A stretch of DNA of 64,000 bases from an uncultured Candidatus Melainabacteria bacterium (GCA_934718135.1 CAKUZW010000006.1:1-64000), one strand, 5' to 3'; shown: positions 41,160 through 50,397, counted from the first letter of the stretch. Program-made: numbers and translations. Notes: a model not told the origin generated them from the sequence alone.

Positions 41160-42419
41160 TTAAAAGCGCTTCCCTATATATTTGGCATTTGAACCGAGTT
41201 CTTCTTCGATTTTGAGGAGTCTGTTATATTTTGCAACTCTTTCACCTCTGCAAAGAGAGCCCGTTTTGATTTGTCCTGAATTTATTCCAACAGCCAAATC
41301 TGATATAAATGTGTCTTCGGTTTCTCCTGAGCGATGTGAAATTATGGTTGAATATCCGTTCTGTTTTGCAAAATTTATCGCATCAAGAGTTTCTGTCAAC
41401 GTTCCAATTTGATTTAATTTTATGAGCACAGAATTTGCAACTTTCTTCTCTATTCCGCACTTTATTCTTTCAATATTTGTGACAAATAAATCATCTCCAA
41501 CAATTTGGCATTTGTTATTAAGGCTTGTGGTTAAAAGTTTCCAACCCTCCCAATCATCTTGTGCCATGCCATCTTCAATTGATATTATCGGATATTTTTC
41601 GACTAAATTCTCCAAAATTTCAACAAATTCATTATTTGAATATCCATAACCTCTAATAAAATAACTGCCATCTTTATAGATTTCACTAGATGCAATATCA
41701 AGACAAATTTTGACGTCTTTTGTTGTGTAGCCTGCTTTTTCAATCGCTTCAATAATTAGTTCAATCGCATCAGAATTTGTTTCAAGATTTGGAGCAAAAC
41801 CACCTTCATCCCCCACTTCAGTTGATAAATTTAATTTTTTTAGAATATTTTTTAACTCGTAAAAAATTTCAGCACCCATTTGAATTGCACAACTAAAACT
41901 TTCTGCTCCAACCGGTGAAATCATAAATTCTTGAAACTCTAAATTATTTCCTGAATGAACTCCTCCATTTAAAATATTCATCATCGGAACAGGCATTGTA
42001 TTGCCATTAATTCCGCCTAAATATTTATACAAAGGAATCCCTAAATCTTTTGAAGCTGCTCTTGCACAAGCAAGTGACACCCCAAGAATTGCGTTCGCAC
42101 CAAGTGTACTTTTGTTTTCACTTCCGTCAAGATGAATGAGAGTTTTGTCTAAATGAGTCTGTTCATCAATATTTTGACCACAAAGTACCGGTGCAATAAT
42201 TTTATTTACATTGTAAATTGCTTTTTCAACACTTTTCCCGTTGAAAATTCCTTTATTATCTCTCAATTCAACAGCCTCAAATATTCCTTTTGAAGCTCCG
42301 GAAGGGACTGACGCTGTAGCCAAAACGCCTGTTGATAATTGGACTTCAACCTCAACTGTCGGATTGCCGCGAGAATCTAAAATTTGACGTGCGTGAATAT
42401 TCTTTATCGTTGATGACAT
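41160..42419 (-). CDS. eno: Enolase
   Basis: 419 residues. Converts 2-phosphoglycerate to phosphoenolpyruvate. N-terminal ARQILDSRGNPTVEVEV, catalytic GDEGGFAPN, metal ligands in SIEDGMAQDDW and GDDLFVTN, and the C-terminal SHRSGETEDTFISDLAVG signature. Monocistronic by spacing. Supplies PEP also used by DAHP synthase and formed by pckA in this window. Confidence 0.97.
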   Translation of the reverse strand: MSSTIKNIHARQILDSRGNPTVEVEVQLSTGVLATASVPSGASKGIFEAVELRDNKGIFNGKSVEKAIYNVNKIIAPVLCGQNIDEQTHLDKTLIHLDGSENKSTLGANAILGVSLACARAASKDLGIPLYKYLGGINGNTMPVPMMNILNGGVHSGNNLEFQEFMISPVGAESFSCAIQMGAEIFYELKNILKKLNLSTEVGDEGGFAPNLETNSDAIELIIEAIEKAGYTTKDVKICLDIASSEIYKDGSYFIRGYGYSNNEFVEILENLVEKYPIISIEDGMAQDDWEGWKLLTTSLNNKCQIVGDDLFVTNIERIKCGIEKKVANSVLIKLNQIGTLTETLDAINFAKQNGYSTIISHRSGETEDTFISDLAVGINSGQIKTGSLCRGERVAKYNRLLKIEEELGSNAKYIGKRF

Positions 42420-42487
42420 ATAATTTCTCCTAAACTTTTATTTTTAATTTAGAAAAAATCTCCACCACACGCAATTAGCAACAAAAA

Positions 42488-43138
42488 CTAGTCGAGATGT
42501 CTATAAATTTCATCTGGAGAATCAATCAAAATAGTCGCACCATAACTAAGTAGAAATTTTTCATCTCTAAATCCCCAAGTTACACTGATACAAGGCATCT
42601 CAGAATTTTTCGCAGTCATAATATCAACATCAGAATCCCCAACATAAATAGCTTCATTTGGTTTTAAGTTAAATTCTTTTAAAACCTCTAAAACTGTATC
42701 AGGAGCCGGTTTTTTCTTAATTCCTGCTGCTTCATTTTCACCTGCTGCGAAATCAATATATCCGTTGAAATATTTTTGACAAAGTTCTTTAACAGCTAAA
42801 TCAAATTTGTTTGAAACCACCGCAATTTTCAATCCTTTGGATTTTAAATTAGCTAACATATCTGAAATTCCATTATAAGGAGCGGTTTTGTTATACATAT
42901 TTTGAGCATAATTTTCTTTAAAAATTGCTAAACATTTTTCAAAATTCGGATTATTCTTCCCCTCAGGAATTGCACGCTCAATGAGTTTTGCAACTCCATT
43001 TCCCACAAATTGTCGAACTTCTTCTATTGTTCGTGTCGGATAATTAAATTTAGACAGTGCAAAATTTGTACTATCTGCTAAATCGTCTAATGTGTTTAAT
43101 AATGTTCCGTCTAAATCAAAAATAACAATTTTTTTCAT
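42488..43138 (-). CDS. HAD-family hydrolase, phosphoglycolate phosphatase-like
   Basis: 216 residues. HAD motifs: FDLDGTLLNTLDD (nucleophile Asp), VVSNKFD (motif II), KKPAPDTV (motif III Lys) and YVGDSDVDIMTAKN (motif IV). The cap domain and the PxTxEEV start resemble Gph. Likely removes phosphate from a small metabolite such as 2-phosphoglycolate; the exact substrate is uncertain. Confidence 0.88.
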   Translation of the reverse strand: MKKIVIFDLDGTLLNTLDDLADSTNFALSKFNYPTRTIEEVRQFVGNGVAKLIERAIPEGKNNPNFEKCLAIFKENYAQNMYNKTAPYNGISDMLANLKSKGLKIAVVSNKFDLAVKELCQKYFNGYIDFAAGENEAAGIKKKPAPDTVLEVLKEFNLKPNEAIYVGDSDVDIMTAKNSEMPCISVTWGFRDEKFLLSYGATILIDSPDEIYRHLD

Positions 43139-43218
43139 CGCATAATCCTCAAAATTTATTATACCCTAAGAATTCTTTATGGTACATTATATTCAAAGAT
43201 AAAAATACGAGGTTTCAA

Positions 43219-43650
43219 ATGGATAAAGTTTCTATAGAAGAATATAAAAAAGGACAAAAATCACTTATTACAATTATTGTACTATTTTTAATTGCTACTG
43301 CTATTGTGACTGGTGTTTTGACAAATTATAAACAAGAAACACTTGTGTGTTCAAAGTCCGAAAATATTTGCAAAATTGAAAGATTGAATTTATTGAATAA
43401 AAAATCACAAAAAGATTTGGTAAAATTTTCTGATGTGAAAAATGTAAGTTACATGACTCAAAAAGTTCGTGGAAACCGCTTTGCCAAAGGGTATTCCTCT
43501 TATTTATTGATTTTCAATTTGAAAGATAATAACCCTCTTGTAATTTTTTCCAGTCCTTATTTTGAAAAAGAGGAACTTGATACAGCTATAAAAAATTTAA
43601 CAGAACAAATTAATAAAAATCAAGGCGAAATCAGATTAAATAGAGATTAA
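43219..43650 (+). CDS. Hypothetical single-pass membrane protein
   Basis: 143 residues. One N-terminal membrane helix (about 15-38, SLITIIVLFLIATAIVTGVL), then a beta-rich soluble domain with two Cys close together (LVCSKSENICKIE) that could form a disulphide outside the membrane. ACGAGG precedes the ATG. Not recognised. Confidence 0.65.
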   Translation: MDKVSIEEYKKGQKSLITIIVLFLIATAIVTGVLTNYKQETLVCSKSENICKIERLNLLNKKSQKDLVKFSDVKNVSYMTQKVRGNRFAKGYSSYLLIFNLKDNNPLVIFSSPYFEKEELDTAIKNLTEQINKNQGEIRLNRD

Positions 43651-44026
43651 AATTTCAATCTTTTGATTGGTTAAAATTTTGGCAAAATTATATCTGTTAG
43701 ATATCCTTCTAACCCGCATTGCTACAATACTTGCTTTTTTATTTTTGCAAAAAAAATGTTAAAAATTTTTCTATTTTTACGTTATTTTTATAAATTTTTA
43801 CCTAAAAAACAAAAAATCTACATATTTTAGAGGAGTTTTTGTAAAAAAATACATTATTTTTATGAAAAATTTTTATTTTTTCTGTGTATACTAAAGAAAA
43901 GTTTAGAAATGTTAAGCACTTCAAAACTAGTTATAGCTTAATTTTCTAAGAAAAATAAAAAAGATTATTCCATTAATTAAAAAAAAGTAGTAGTATAAAA
44001 TTATGATTTTAAAGGAGGTTTTTAAA
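43651..44026. other. Very AT-rich intergenic region
   Basis: About 375 bp, over 80% A+T by eye in most of its length, with poly-A and poly-T runs. No gene found. The end carries GTAGTAGTATAAAA (43987-44000) just upstream of the winged-helix gene, probably part of its promoter region. Confidence 0.5.
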
Positions 44027-44257
44027 ATGTTCACATCTAGCAAAAAAGAACAAAAAGAAATGCAAACACAAATTATTGAATCAGCAGGTAAAATTTACAA
44101 CTACCTATCTGACAAAGGTGAAGTTACTATCAACAAATTAAGAAAAGATATGGATTTGGATGATAATTTCACTTACATGGGTTTAGGTTGGTTATCAAGA
44201 GAAGACAAAATCTCTTATACTCAAAAACCTAAATCAATCACAGTTAAATTAGTTTAA
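44027..44257 (+). CDS. Winged-helix DNA-binding protein (DUF2582-like)
   Basis: 76 residues from the ATG at 44027, which has AAAGGAGG 8 nt upstream; the frame from 44003 would put this site inside the gene. The sequence AGKIYNYLSDKGEVTINKLR followed by LDDNFTYMGLGWLSREDKI matches the small winged helix-turn-helix family found in anaerobes and Bacteroides. Likely binds DNA or acts in a protein complex; no target known. Strong ribosome-binding site and terminator suggest high expression. Confidence 0.85.
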   Translation: MFTSSKKEQKEMQTQIIESAGKIYNYLSDKGEVTINKLRKDMDLDDNFTYMGLGWLSREDKISYTQKPKSITVKLV

Positions 44258-44278
44258 TTTTGTGTATTGAAAGATTTA

Positions 44279-44316
44279 AAAAAAAAGGTGCAGGTATTTA
44301 TCCTGTACCTTTTTTA
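44279..44316 (+). terminator. Terminator of the winged-helix gene
   Basis: AAAAAAGGTGCAGG and CCTGTACCTTTTTT pair with one G-T, followed by T residues. Confidence 0.9.
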
Positions 44317-44391
44317 CGTTTTGTTATATTTCTTCTACCAATCACTATATTTATAGTAAGATAATAAACAAATAGTAAGGAGATTTGGCAA

Positions 44392-44784
44392 ATGAATGAA
44401 AATATTTTTAGTCCTAAAGGAAAAATCGACCAAAGTACATTTATCATATATTTTATTTTACTAACAATTGTATATTTTGTTGTCGGATTTTTTGGATTTC
44501 CTATTTTGGCCAAACACAAAATAAATATTTGGATTCCAAATATAATTTTGGGATTTATTAACCTTTTAGTATTTTTTAATTACAAAAAAAGAATAATGGA
44601 TTTTTCGAACAACCTTGCAGCATCTGTATTTTGGGGATTAGTTGTAACATTAGATCATTTATTTGTTCCATTTGCAATAATGACAAAAACTCCAAATTCA
44701 GAAGTTATATTTTTATTTGGAATAATTTTTGCCTTCTGTATTCAACCCGCAATTGTAGGTTTCTTACCTTCAAAAAATAAATAA
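44392..44784 (+). CDS. DUF805-like small membrane protein
   Basis: 130 residues with about four membrane helices. The N-terminus FSPKGKIDQSTFIIYFILL resembles the xSxxGRixRxxF start of DUF805/YhaH proteins. Two Lys-rich loops (NYKKRIMDF) suit the cytoplasmic side. Good ribosome-binding site TAAGGAGA. Function unknown. Confidence 0.7.
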   Translation: MNENIFSPKGKIDQSTFIIYFILLTIVYFVVGFFGFPILAKHKINIWIPNIILGFINLLVFFNYKKRIMDFSNNLAASVFWGLVVTLDHLFVPFAIMTKTPNSEVIFLFGIIFAFCIQPAIVGFLPSKNK

Positions 44785-44785
44785 A

Positions 44786-45355
44786 TTAAGCTCTATAATA
44801 CATATTTGAAGAGTTTTTTGAAACACTTTTAAATCCATTTTTAAGATAAAATTCTTTACTTGATGATAACGAATCAAGCGTAATTAATTTGCCTTTAAAA
44901 ATTTCTTTCAATTTGTTAAGAAAACCTGTTCCAAGATTATTGTAATTTTTATATTCAGGCATAGACCAATAATTTTGAGCCGGATCAACTTCAAAACTCC
45001 GAATATCTACTTTTGGTTTATCAAAAATATAAACTCTTGATTCCGCTAGAATATCTTCAGCGTTTATATTTTCAAAATTATTTTTTTGTTTTGTGAGAAT
45101 AAAAAATCTTTGATTAATTTTTTCAGGAATAGTTTCAAATATAGACAATGCCCGCAAATATGCGGATTTTGCAAATAAACAACCCTCCCAAACATTACTA
45201 ATATTTTTCAATGCATGCAAATCTTTTTCATCGAATGGATTCATTTCGACAACAGGAAGTTCACACGGTACAAATTTTTCATTACTAACTTTTCTTAAAA
45301 CTTTTGCATTTCCTATAAAATTTCCGGTAAAAGTAGGTGTTGAAATATTATTCAT
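44786..45355 (-). CDS. GNAT-like acetyltransferase, divergent
   Basis: 189 residues. The C-terminal half has the look of a GNAT fold: a strand with the bulge (YWSMPEYKN), then NLGTGFLNKLKEIFKGKLIT in place of the acetyl-CoA loop (Q/RxxGxG degenerate to NLGTG), and EFYLKNGFKSVSK, the typical C-terminal signature. The N-terminus has the short motif STPTFTGNF. Substrate unknown; activity is uncertain because the pyrophosphate loop is degenerate. Confidence 0.6.
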   Translation of the reverse strand: MNNISTPTFTGNFIGNAKVLRKVSNEKFVPCELPVVEMNPFDEKDLHALKNISNVWEGCLFAKSAYLRALSIFETIPEKINQRFFILTKQKNNFENINAEDILAESRVYIFDKPKVDIRSFEVDPAQNYWSMPEYKNYNNLGTGFLNKLKEIFKGKLITLDSLSSSKEFYLKNGFKSVSKNSSNMYYRA

Positions 45356-45472
45356 TTTATATCCTTTCTCAGTATTTAAATTAAAACTCCTAAAAATAAA
45401 ATTTGCTATGTATTTAAAATTTTAAGATATAATATTAATAAATAAAATTTAAACAGAATTAGAAGGAAATTT

Positions 45473-45904
45473 ATGCAAGAATACGAATATAAAAAAAGCA
45501 ACAATACCTACATTTTAAGATTGAATAAAGGTGCTGAAATAATTTCTGCAATAAAAAATTTTTGTAACGAACAAGAAATAAAATTAGCTACAGTACAAGG
45601 AATTGGTGCAATTAATCAAGTCACATTCGGATTTTTCAACCCGGAAATTGGAGAATACCAAGAAAAAACTTTTACAGGACCAATGGAAATCACCAGTTTG
45701 TTAGGAAATGTAACAACAAAAGAAGAAAAAACATACTTACACCTACACATGACAACATCAGGCAGTGATTATAAAACTTATGGAGGACATTTAGTCAATG
45801 CCAAGATTAGCTTAACCGGAGAAATTTTTATCACCAAAATTGAAGGTCAAGTTGAACGACAATATGATGAAAATACAGGCTTGAATTTATTAAGCTTTAA
45901 ATAA
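45473..45904 (+). CDS. PPC-domain (DUF296) protein
   Basis: 143 residues that correspond to a single PPC domain: RLNKGAEIISAIKNFCNEQE, then IGAINQVTFGFFNPEIGEYQ and HLHMTTSGSDYKTYGGHL, where the His residues of the bacterial family may bind metal. In plants the domain occurs in AT-hook proteins; bacterial single-domain members form trimers with no settled role. AGAAGGAAATTT precedes the ATG. Confidence 0.85.
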   Translation: MQEYEYKKSNNTYILRLNKGAEIISAIKNFCNEQEIKLATVQGIGAINQVTFGFFNPEIGEYQEKTFTGPMEITSLLGNVTTKEEKTYLHLHMTTSGSDYKTYGGHLVNAKISLTGEIFITKIEGQVERQYDENTGLNLLSFK

Positions 45905-45991
45905 TAAATTAAAAAATACTTGAAAAATTTTTATATTTATGTCAGAATAGACTCAAGCGATGCAAATTGTTAAAAATTAAATAACGAGTAT

Positions 45992-46065
45992 GGCAAGGTA
46001 GCTCAGCTGGCTAGAGCGTTCGGCTCATACCCGAGAGGTCGAGAGTTCGAGTCTCTCCCTTGCTA
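45992..46065 (+). tRNA. tRNA-Met (anticodon CAU), elongator type
   Basis: 74 nt folding as a cloverleaf: acceptor GGCAAGG with CCTTGCT (first pair G-U), D arm AGCTCAGCTGGCTAGAGC, anticodon stem/loop with CTCATAC, and T arm GAGAGTTCGAGTCTCTC. The D arm and anticodon stem resemble cyanobacterial elongator tRNA-Met; the three G-C pairs next to the anticodon typical of initiator tRNA are missing. CCA is not encoded. Confidence 0.92.
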
Positions 46066-46100
46066 ATAAAAAAGAGATAGAAAAATCTATCTCTTTTTTA
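46066..46100. terminator. Terminator after tRNA-Met
   Basis: AAAAAAGAGATAGA and TCTATCTCTTTTTT with an AAAA loop, T-tract behind; also faces the convergent gene at 46119. Confidence 0.9.
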
Positions 46101-46118
46101 TTTTACTATATTTAAATC

Positions 46119-46544
46119 CTAATCAACTGCAATATACGGATCAGCCCAAGTTGGGCCTTTAGATGCATGTACGAGTTTTCCATTTACGTACTTTGAAGTT
46201 ATAGTTATTGCACCTTTAATATCCTCTATTTCAATAGTTGTTCCTTTCTTATTTTTAGTTACTGTAATAAATCCGTCTTCATCATACACGCTATCAAGTT
46301 CGGAACGACCATACACCGTTTTATTGCCCTCTTTTGATATTACATGAATTTTTTGTCCTGGGTATTGTTTTCGAATATCTTCGATTGAACTAAAGTTTTG
46401 AGGATTAATATTTTGTGGAACCCATTTTTGCTCACTAAGTTTAATTTGTACTTTCGGTTGAATATAAGTTTTACCGGTTTGACTTTTTACTTTTGAATAA
46501 GTGATTTTGTGGCCATTCTCAGGACCATTTACGCCAAATGCCAT
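46119..46544 (-). CDS. Hypothetical beta-rich protein
   Basis: 141 residues, soluble, no signal peptide. The sequence alternates short polar strands (GKTYIQPKVQIKLSE, TTIEIEDIKGAITITSKYV) and suggests a beta-sandwich or small barrel. It ends HASKGPTWADPYIAVD. Not recognised. Monocistronic, divergent from the first L,D-transpeptidase gene. Confidence 0.6.
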   Translation of the reverse strand: MAFGVNGPENGHKITYSKVKSQTGKTYIQPKVQIKLSEQKWVPQNINPQNFSSIEDIRKQYPGQKIHVISKEGNKTVYGRSELDSVYDEDGFITVTKNKKGTTIEIEDIKGAITITSKYVNGKLVHASKGPTWADPYIAVD

Positions 46545-46721
46545 ACTGTCTGTTCTCCTATAATTTTACACACATTATTTTTTATCGTCCTACAATTAGA
46601 AAAACTTTAAAAATTTAAATAAAATATGAAGTTATGTTACAGATTAAACCCCAAACATGCAATTATTGAATAAATATATACTTATTATATATACCAAGTA
46701 AAATGATGAAAGGATTCGATA

Positions 46722-47993
46722 ATGGTAAATGAAGTGAACAGAAGTCATTCTGCAAAAAAGGCAGATTGTGCTTGGAATGCTGCTAAAGCAAATTTGAAGG
46801 CAAAAGCCGGAGGTAACAAAGTTACTAACGCTCAAATTATGAAAGAAATGGAAAGACTTGCAAAGTTGAACAACTGTGATTCAGTTGATGACTTTAATAC
46901 TAAATTCTTTTCAAAACAAGGAAAAGAATACAAAACAGATGAAGCGGCAAACAAAGCTCCCGTTCAGAAAAAATCAACTTCTGCAGGAGATTCTATTGCA
47001 AATAAAAAAATTCCTACCACAAAAGATTCAATCGAAGTAAAACAAGATAATACCAGAGTTGCAAATAATACTACTCAGTATAAAGACTCTATTTCAAAGG
47101 TTCGCAAAGATTCAATACAAGATTCAGTACAAGATTCTGTGCAACATAAAAAATTACATACAAGTAAAAAAGTTAGTGGTTTTCAAGCTGAAGCTGCTCA
47201 TATCAATAAAATTCCAAATAGCAAAAACAGAATTATTGAATACAACAAAAAACATGCTAAAGGAAATTATGTAATTGTTGATAAAAAGACTTGCCAAGCA
47301 ACGGTTTATAGTAAAGAAGGCAAGCCATTAAAATCTTATGAAGTTTTGCTTGGTGCAAACAAGGGTGATGATTTATCAACTGCATTTGCAAAAAATCAAA
47401 ACCTTGTTCGCACCGGCCGTAGAACTGTTCCCGGAGAATTTAAATTAAGCGGTCGTTCAAATACATTTGGCGGATTAAGACAAACCGGAGAAAACAGTGA
47501 AACAATGGATCCGGATGTAAAAATTAGAGAATGGATGCCCGGATATTGGGGCAAAAAGAAAATGAAAGGTAGAGGCTCTCAAGCAATCCATGGAACAGCC
47601 GATAGAGAAAATCGTGATAAACTTTATGGTGATGGGAATTTGGCAAACAACCGCCAAAGTATGGGTTGTATAAATATTCCTGTTGAAAATTTGAACGAAA
47701 TGGAAAGGAAATATGGTATTAAAGCAAACTCAAAATTATATGTTCTTCCGGAAACCAAAGGAAATGAATTAGTTTTAACAAAGCAAAAAGACGGAACAGT
47801 AAAATTTATTACAAAATACAAAGACCCAAAACAAAATGCCAAAGTTAAGAAAATTCAAGATGAGATTGCAAATAAAAATATCCAAAGACAATTGGCAGTG
47901 AAACGTAAAAAAGCAGCTCAAGCAAAAGCATTAGCTCAACAAAAAGAAGTTCATTTATTGCAACCTAGCACTTGGAAAAATTTATTTAGTTAA
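46722..47993 (+). CDS. L,D-transpeptidase (YkuD domain) 1
   Basis: 423 residues. The YkuD catalytic domain is at about 182-335: NYVIVDKKTCQATVYS strand, IHGTAD with H290, and NRQSMGCINI with the nucleophile C316. It cross-links peptidoglycan between meso-DAP residues or attaches proteins to it. The N-terminal ~70 residues form a small helical module with two Cys (ADCAWNAAKANLKAKAGG ... LNNCDSVDDFN), followed by a Ser/Thr/Asp-rich linker with DSIQDSVQDSVQ repeats. No classical signal peptide is visible. AAGGATTCGATA precedes the ATG. Tandem with a second L,D-transpeptidase. Confidence 0.88.
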   Translation: MVNEVNRSHSAKKADCAWNAAKANLKAKAGGNKVTNAQIMKEMERLAKLNNCDSVDDFNTKFFSKQGKEYKTDEAANKAPVQKKSTSAGDSIANKKIPTTKDSIEVKQDNTRVANNTTQYKDSISKVRKDSIQDSVQDSVQHKKLHTSKKVSGFQAEAAHINKIPNSKNRIIEYNKKHAKGNYVIVDKKTCQATVYSKEGKPLKSYEVLLGANKGDDLSTAFAKNQNLVRTGRRTVPGEFKLSGRSNTFGGLRQTGENSETMDPDVKIREWMPGYWGKKKMKGRGSQAIHGTADRENRDKLYGDGNLANNRQSMGCINIPVENLNEMERKYGIKANSKLYVLPETKGNELVLTKQKDGTVKFITKYKDPKQNAKVKKIQDEIANKNIQRQLAVKRKKAAQAKALAQQKEVHLLQPSTWKNLFS

Positions 47994-48022
47994 GTTTTTT
48001 AACAAATATAAATATTTAAAGC

Positions 48023-48065
48023 AAAAAAAAACCTTTTTGGATTTATTACATCCAGAAAGGTTTTT
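48023..48065 (+). promoter_or_regulatory. Terminator-like hairpin that overlaps the next gene's Shine-Dalgarno
   Basis: AACCTTTTTGGAT (48030-48042) pairs with ATCCAGAAAGGTT (48050-48062) over 13 bp with one G-U, followed by T residues. The 3' arm contains AGAAAGG, the likely ribosome-binding site of the second L,D-transpeptidase (ATG 48070). The element could both terminate the first transcript and limit translation of the second gene. Confidence 0.65.
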
Positions 48066-48069
48066 AAAT

Positions 48070-48876
48070 ATGAATATGAAAAATTTAAGATATTATATGT
48101 CCGCAGCCGTTGTTGGAGCTGCAATGCCATTTATCCCCACAACTTGTACTAAAAAAGCCCCACAAAAAGTTGCTCAAACTGCAATTGAGGCATTTGAAAA
48201 AGATTCTAAATTTAAAGAAATTTTAGCAGACACATTTAGTACAAGAATGAGTGATAAAGAAAAAGTTGTTGAATTCAACAAAGTTTTAAAAAAGTACGGA
48301 AAATCAAACGGGAACTATGTAATCGTTGATAAAAAGAAATGCAAAGCTTATGTTTATAGCCCTGACGGGGATGTTTTAGACAAAGCAGAAGTTGCTTTAG
48401 GACGCCAAAAAGCAGATGTGCGTGGTGGCGGATATAAACATAAAGAGTTGAAACAAACTTTCACCACTCCTCCAGGTGAATATTATGTAGGTCGTGAAGG
48501 TGCAATTGCCGGAACAACAGATGAAAAATTGTATGGCAAAAGGGTCTTAATGCTAAGAGGTGATCACACAAGAGCCGATAGCAGAAAATCCCAAACTTTA
48601 GCACTTCACCGAGTACCGGCTACTCCAATGGGCAGATTGAGAGAAAATGTTTTCCACAACGGTACGTTGAAAGATAACAGAGTTTCTTTTGGTTGCGTGA
48701 ACTTTTTAGTTAAATCTTTTGATAAAATGAGATCCCTTATTAAGGGCAAAGGAACTAAAGTTTACATTTTGCCAGAGGAAAAAGGAAATTCTTTATACCT
48801 TGAAAAACAGAAAAATGGTTCATTCAAGTTCTTCCAAAAGAAATATCGTTATGAATCACAAGAACCTAAAAATTAG
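48070..48876 (+). CDS. L,D-transpeptidase (YkuD domain) 2
   Basis: 268 residues from the ATG at 48070; a TTG 33 nt earlier lies inside a hairpin. The N-terminus has a positively charged start and a hydrophobic run ending in IPTTCTKK, so a signal peptide or a weak lipobox is possible. The YkuD domain (about 75-250) shows NYVIVDKKKCKAYVYS, LALHRVP with the catalytic His, and NRVSFGCVNF with the nucleophile Cys. It is clearly paralogous to the upstream protein but lacks its long N-terminal region. Peptidoglycan remodelling in the envelope. Confidence 0.87.
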   Translation: MNMKNLRYYMSAAVVGAAMPFIPTTCTKKAPQKVAQTAIEAFEKDSKFKEILADTFSTRMSDKEKVVEFNKVLKKYGKSNGNYVIVDKKKCKAYVYSPDGDVLDKAEVALGRQKADVRGGGYKHKELKQTFTTPPGEYYVGREGAIAGTTDEKLYGKRVLMLRGDHTRADSRKSQTLALHRVPATPMGRLRENVFHNGTLKDNRVSFGCVNFLVKSFDKMRSLIKGKGTKVYILPEEKGNSLYLEKQKNGSFKFFQKKYRYESQEPKN

Positions 48877-48886
48877 AGAAATTTAG

Positions 48887-48919
48887 AAGGCGGCGGGATT
48901 AAATAAATCCCGCCGCCTT
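48887..48919. terminator. Strong bidirectional terminator
   Basis: AAGGCGGCGGGATT and AATCCCGCCGCCTT form a 14-bp GC-rich stem between the convergent L,D-transpeptidase 2 and dapL genes. Confidence 0.92.
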
Positions 48920-48938
48920 ACTTTTATATCCAACAAAC

Positions 48939-50114
48939 TTAGTTAAAAAGTTTATCCAATCTTTGAGTAGCTTCAATCGTATTTTCTCTACTACCAAAAG
49001 ATGTTAATCTGAAATAGTGTTCACCGTTTTTCCCGAAACCTGAACCAGGGGTTCCAACAACTTGAGCATTTTCTAATAAGTAGTCAAAGAATTCCCAAGA
49101 AGTCATATTATTTGGACATTTCAACCAAATATAAGGGGAATGTTTTCCGCCAATGTGCCAAATATTATGTTTTGTTAGAGTATCAGAAATTATTTTGGCA
49201 TTTTCTTTGTAGTAATTTAAGTTTTCTTGAATTTCTTTTTGACCTTCTTCAGTGAAAACAGCTTCTGCACCTTTTTGTACAATATATGGAACACCGTTAA
49301 ATTTTGTAGTTTGACGTCTTAGCCACATCTTATTAAGCAAACCGTTTTCCAATTCCTTTGGAACAACTGTCCAACCACATCTTGTACCTGTAAAGCCTGC
49401 CATTTTAGAAAATGAACAAAACTCTATAGCACAAGTTTTAGCTCCTTCAATTGAGTAAATACTTCTTGGTAAGTTTTTGTCTGTGATAAAACATTCATAA
49501 GCCGCATCAAATAAAATAACTGCGTTATTTTTGTTTGCATAATCAACCCAAGCTTTTAGTTGCTCTTTATTATAAACAGCTCCTGTTGGATTGTTTGGAG
49601 AACAAATATAAATAATATCTGCTTTTATTGAATCATCTGGTAGTGGCAAGAAATTGTTATCAGCATTCGCATCAATATAAACAATTTTTCTTCCTGCCAT
49701 AGTATTTGTATCTACATAAACAGGATAAACAGGGTCTGGAACCAATACAGTATTATCTTGTGCAAATAAATCTAAAATATTACCTAAATCAGATTTAGCT
49801 CCATCAGAAATGAAAATTTCGTCAGAATTTAAATCAACACCATGGCTTTTATAATAACTTTGAATTTTATTTTTCAAAAAGTCATAACCTTGTTCCGGAC
49901 CATAACCGTGGAATGTTTCTTTAACTCCCATTTCTTCAGATGCTGATTTTAGGGCATTAACAACAACTTTGCACAATGGAAGAGTTACATCTCCAATTCC
50001 CAATTTGATAATTTTTTTATCAGGATTTTTTTGAGCAAAATCACTTACTTTTTTAGCGACAGTAGAAAAAAGATAACTGTCTGCAATATTTTGATAATTC
50101 TTATTTATGTTCAT
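48939..50114 (-). CDS. dapL: LL-diaminopimelate aminotransferase
   Basis: 391 residues. Converts tetrahydrodipicolinate directly to LL-diaminopimelate, the short DAP route used by Cyanobacteria, plants and Chlamydiae. PLP enzyme with KLGIGDVTLPL near the start, the PxNPTG motif CSPNNPTGAVY, and the Lys in SFSKMAGFTGTRCGW. The DAP route fits the L,D-transpeptidases just downstream, which act on DAP cross-links, and the aspartate kinase at the right edge. GGAGAG lies before the ATG. Confidence 0.93.
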   Translation of the reverse strand: MNINKNYQNIADSYLFSTVAKKVSDFAQKNPDKKIIKLGIGDVTLPLCKVVVNALKSASEEMGVKETFHGYGPEQGYDFLKNKIQSYYKSHGVDLNSDEIFISDGAKSDLGNILDLFAQDNTVLVPDPVYPVYVDTNTMAGRKIVYIDANADNNFLPLPDDSIKADIIYICSPNNPTGAVYNKEQLKAWVDYANKNNAVILFDAAYECFITDKNLPRSIYSIEGAKTCAIEFCSFSKMAGFTGTRCGWTVVPKELENGLLNKMWLRRQTTKFNGVPYIVQKGAEAVFTEEGQKEIQENLNYYKENAKIISDTLTKHNIWHIGGKHSPYIWLKCPNNMTSWEFFDYLLENAQVVGTPGSGFGKNGEHYFRLTSFGSRENTIEATQRLDKLFN

Positions 50115-50178
50115 AAATTCTCTCCATAAAACTTGGCTTACGGTGAAAATTATAGCATAAACTTTTGGTTATAAATAA

Positions 50179-50397
50179 TTACGAGATTAATGTAAAAAAT
50201 AAGGACAGAAGACCTGCTGTTTTTAATATAGCTTTTAATAATCCTATTTTAACTTCTTTATTACCATGTACAGGAACAACAATTCTTGCTTCTTCACCTT
50301 GTTTTGTATAAACATGGTGCGAGCCACTTATTCTAATCAAATTCCAACCATTATCCTCTAAAATTTTGCATAACTTTTAACCTGAAATATTTTTCAT
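50179..50397 (-). pseudogene. hicA: hicA toxin gene interrupted by an in-frame stop
   Basis: Reading from the ATG at 50397, which overlaps the hicB stop as ATGA, gives MKNISG, then TAA at 50379-50377, then 65 more codons in the same frame that are plainly HicA: ILEDNGWNLIRISGSHHVYT and ARIVVPVHGNKEVKIG. The His of GSHH, needed for mRNA cleavage, is intact. One base change (probably AAA or GAA to TAA at codon 7) would explain it. No good alternative start lies downstream, so the toxin is probably not made. Confidence 0.85.

Noticed and set aside
45992..46065. Initiator tRNA-Met or lysidine-modified tRNA-Ile
   Set aside because: The anticodon stem lacks the three consecutive G-C pairs of initiators, and the arms match elongator tRNA-Met better than tRNA-Ile(CAU).
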